Origin: Bryobacterales bacterium
GTDB lineage: Bacteria; Acidobacteriota; Terriglobia; Bryobacterales; Bryobacteraceae
DNA length: 16,333 nucleotides
Direction of reading: 5' to 3'
Assembly (NCBI GenBank): GCA_003132865.1
Contig: PKYZ01000693.1
Span: forward strand, 1,148 to 17,480
Under the pieces are notes generated by a model. The model had not been told where the DNA came from. It made no database searches and saw nothing but the letters and a program-made list of their open reading frames with translations. Below, one piece after another: positions 15,716 to 16,333 of this stretch. Every line of letters begins with the position of its first letter. The first letter of the stretch is position 1. The position numbers and the translations under genes were made by a program.

Positions 15716-15910
15716 CTATTTCGTGTCCTGGCGGTTCTGAGAGTTTTGCGACGGGTGCTTGTCTCGCCGGCCGATGAACTGATGCAGGGCGAAGGGGACT
15801 TCGTCGGGATGCGATGCGCACCAGGCAATGATGCGCTCGAACTTGAGGGTATCGTCGGCGATGGCTCCGATTTCCATCAGCTCGGTTTCGATGATCTCCG
15901 GGTCTCGCAT
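15716..15910 (-). CDS. 64-residue acidic hypothetical protein
   Basis: The product starts MRDPEIIETELMEIGAIADD and continues KFERIIAWCASHPDEVPFAL, a compact helical protein with one Cys and a polar C-terminal tail. The ATG at 15910 has GGAG 7 nt upstream; longer versions of the frame reach 16276 but run through antisense of other genes. It is 10 nt before the ABM-like pseudogene on the same strand, so the pair is one transcription unit. I recognise the pattern as a small conserved type without a known role. No metal-binding motif or membrane segment is seen. Confidence 0.7.
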   Translation of the reverse strand: MRDPEIIETELMEIGAIADDTLKFERIIAWCASHPDEVPFALHQFIGRRDKHPSQNSQNRQDTK

Positions 15911-16178
15911 AGCAACTCCAGCATGGCACACCGCGGAGCCGCTGTACGAGGCGGTGGCGCAAGCGCTGGGAATCCTGCACGGGGACATCTGGGTAGAGGA
16001 GATCGGCGAGGGCGTGACGGAGTTGAAGGTGCGCGTCAAGCACCCCGCCGTCGAGCACCGGGTGAGGATGAAGGACTTCCGCCGCTGGCTGGAGTCGCAG
16101 GGGAAGACATGCAACGTTGATTCTGCACCACGGTGGTTTTCAACGGGTCGGCCAGTTGCCCACCCAACTCCGCGGTGA
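15891..16178 (+). CDS. hypothetical ORF, start unresolved
   Basis: From about 15933 to 16113 this frame has strong third-position G/C and reads EPLYEAVAQALGILHGDIWV then TELKVRVKHPAVEHRVRMKD and FRRWLESQGK, a plausible small alpha/beta protein. I do not recognise it. The start is unclear: ATG at 15891 overlaps the divergent 64-residue gene by 20 nt and has no ribosome binding site; an ATG at 15923 is one base out of frame; GTG at 15954 would remove part of the coherent sequence. A lost start through a one-base indel is possible. The C-terminal 20 residues run antisense through the convergent ORF from 16329. Confidence 0.45.
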   Translation: MISGSRIATPAWHTAEPLYEAVAQALGILHGDIWVEEIGEGVTELKVRVKHPAVEHRVRMKDFRRWLESQGKTCNVDSAPRWFSTGRPVAHPTPR

Positions 16179-16329
16179 AGCGCAGCAAGAGCGCCTCGTC
16201 CACAAGATAGCGCTCCGAACCGTCTGGCAACCAGAAACGGCGTCCCGCCACGCGCTGGACTTGATGTCCATTCCAATAGAAGATGCCAGCCGGCAGAAGA
16301 ACAGTCCTCCTGGTTTCAATACGCGCCAT
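16036..16329 (-). CDS. hypothetical ORF at the window edge
   Basis: The frame begins at an ATG four bases from the window end, MARIETRRTVLLPAGIFYWN, and continues with FWLPDGSERYLVDEALLLRF to about TTVVQNQRC. This part, to about 16120, has a natural composition; the rest is Ser/Pro/Gly-rich and is antisense to the plus-strand ORF. No ribosome binding site can be seen and the true start may lie beyond the window. The family is unknown. Confidence 0.45.
   Translation of the reverse strand: MARIETRRTVLLPAGIFYWNGHQVQRVAGRRFWLPDGSERYLVDEALLLRFTAELGGQLADPLKTTVVQNQRCMSSPATPASGGSPSSSPGARRRGA
16116..16144. repeat. nested dyad inside the convergent ORF overlap
   Basis: ACCAC (16127-16131) and GTGGT (16133-16137) are inverted around one base, and GTTGA (16116-16120) and TCAAC (16140-16144) are inverted outside them with unequal spacers. 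The element lies where coding character appears to switch from plus to minus strand, so it may be a bidirectional terminator or a rearrangement junction. Confidence 0.3.
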
Positions 16330-16333
16330 GTCG

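Overview
This is a GC-rich bacterial chromosomal segment. Several small proteins look like types I associate with Acidobacteriota of the Solibacter/Bryobacter kind: a zinc-ribbon membrane protein, a Cys-rich 124-residue membrane protein and a 64-residue acidic protein. The assignment rests on recognition only; the window has no rRNA, tRNA or universal marker. I see no CRISPR array, insertion sequence, tRNA or origin.

Layout. At the left, a Tat-exported class C beta-lactamase-like serine hydrolase (minus strand, 123-1253) is divergent from a SnoaL-like polyketide/ester cyclase (plus, 1637-2071). A plus-strand ORF with strong coding bias but no recognisable family follows (2096-2584), then a roughly 450-base gap with a hairpin.

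The core is six minus-strand genes, read from 12468 down to 3037: a catalase-like haem protein, a GMC-family FAD oxidoreductase, a 144-residue protein of unknown family, a 431-residue protein with two copies of one lobe around a membrane segment, a DyP-type peroxidase, and an 837-residue membrane-anchored di-haem cytochrome c. The last four spacings are 57, 27, 9 and 150 nt, and several genes have good ribosome binding sites. An operon-like peroxide/redox module is likely. Only the cytochrome and the 431-residue protein show membrane segments, so the soluble members appear to be cytoplasmic while the cytochrome must work outside the membrane.

Right of the core is about 0.9 kb with no convincing gene. 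Next come a zinc-ribbon membrane protein interrupted by an in-frame amber codon (13368-13841), a PAPS-dependent sulfotransferase (13938-14894) and a small Cys-motif membrane protein (14984-15358). On the minus strand a two-gene unit follows: a 64-residue protein and an antibiotic-biosynthesis-monooxygenase-like gene broken by a frameshift. Two short convergent, overlapping ORFs end the window.

The best candidate for an undescribed system is the six-gene catalase-like/GMC/DyP/cytochrome array with its two unfamiliar partner proteins. The two damaged genes at the right are the clearest small-scale anomalies.
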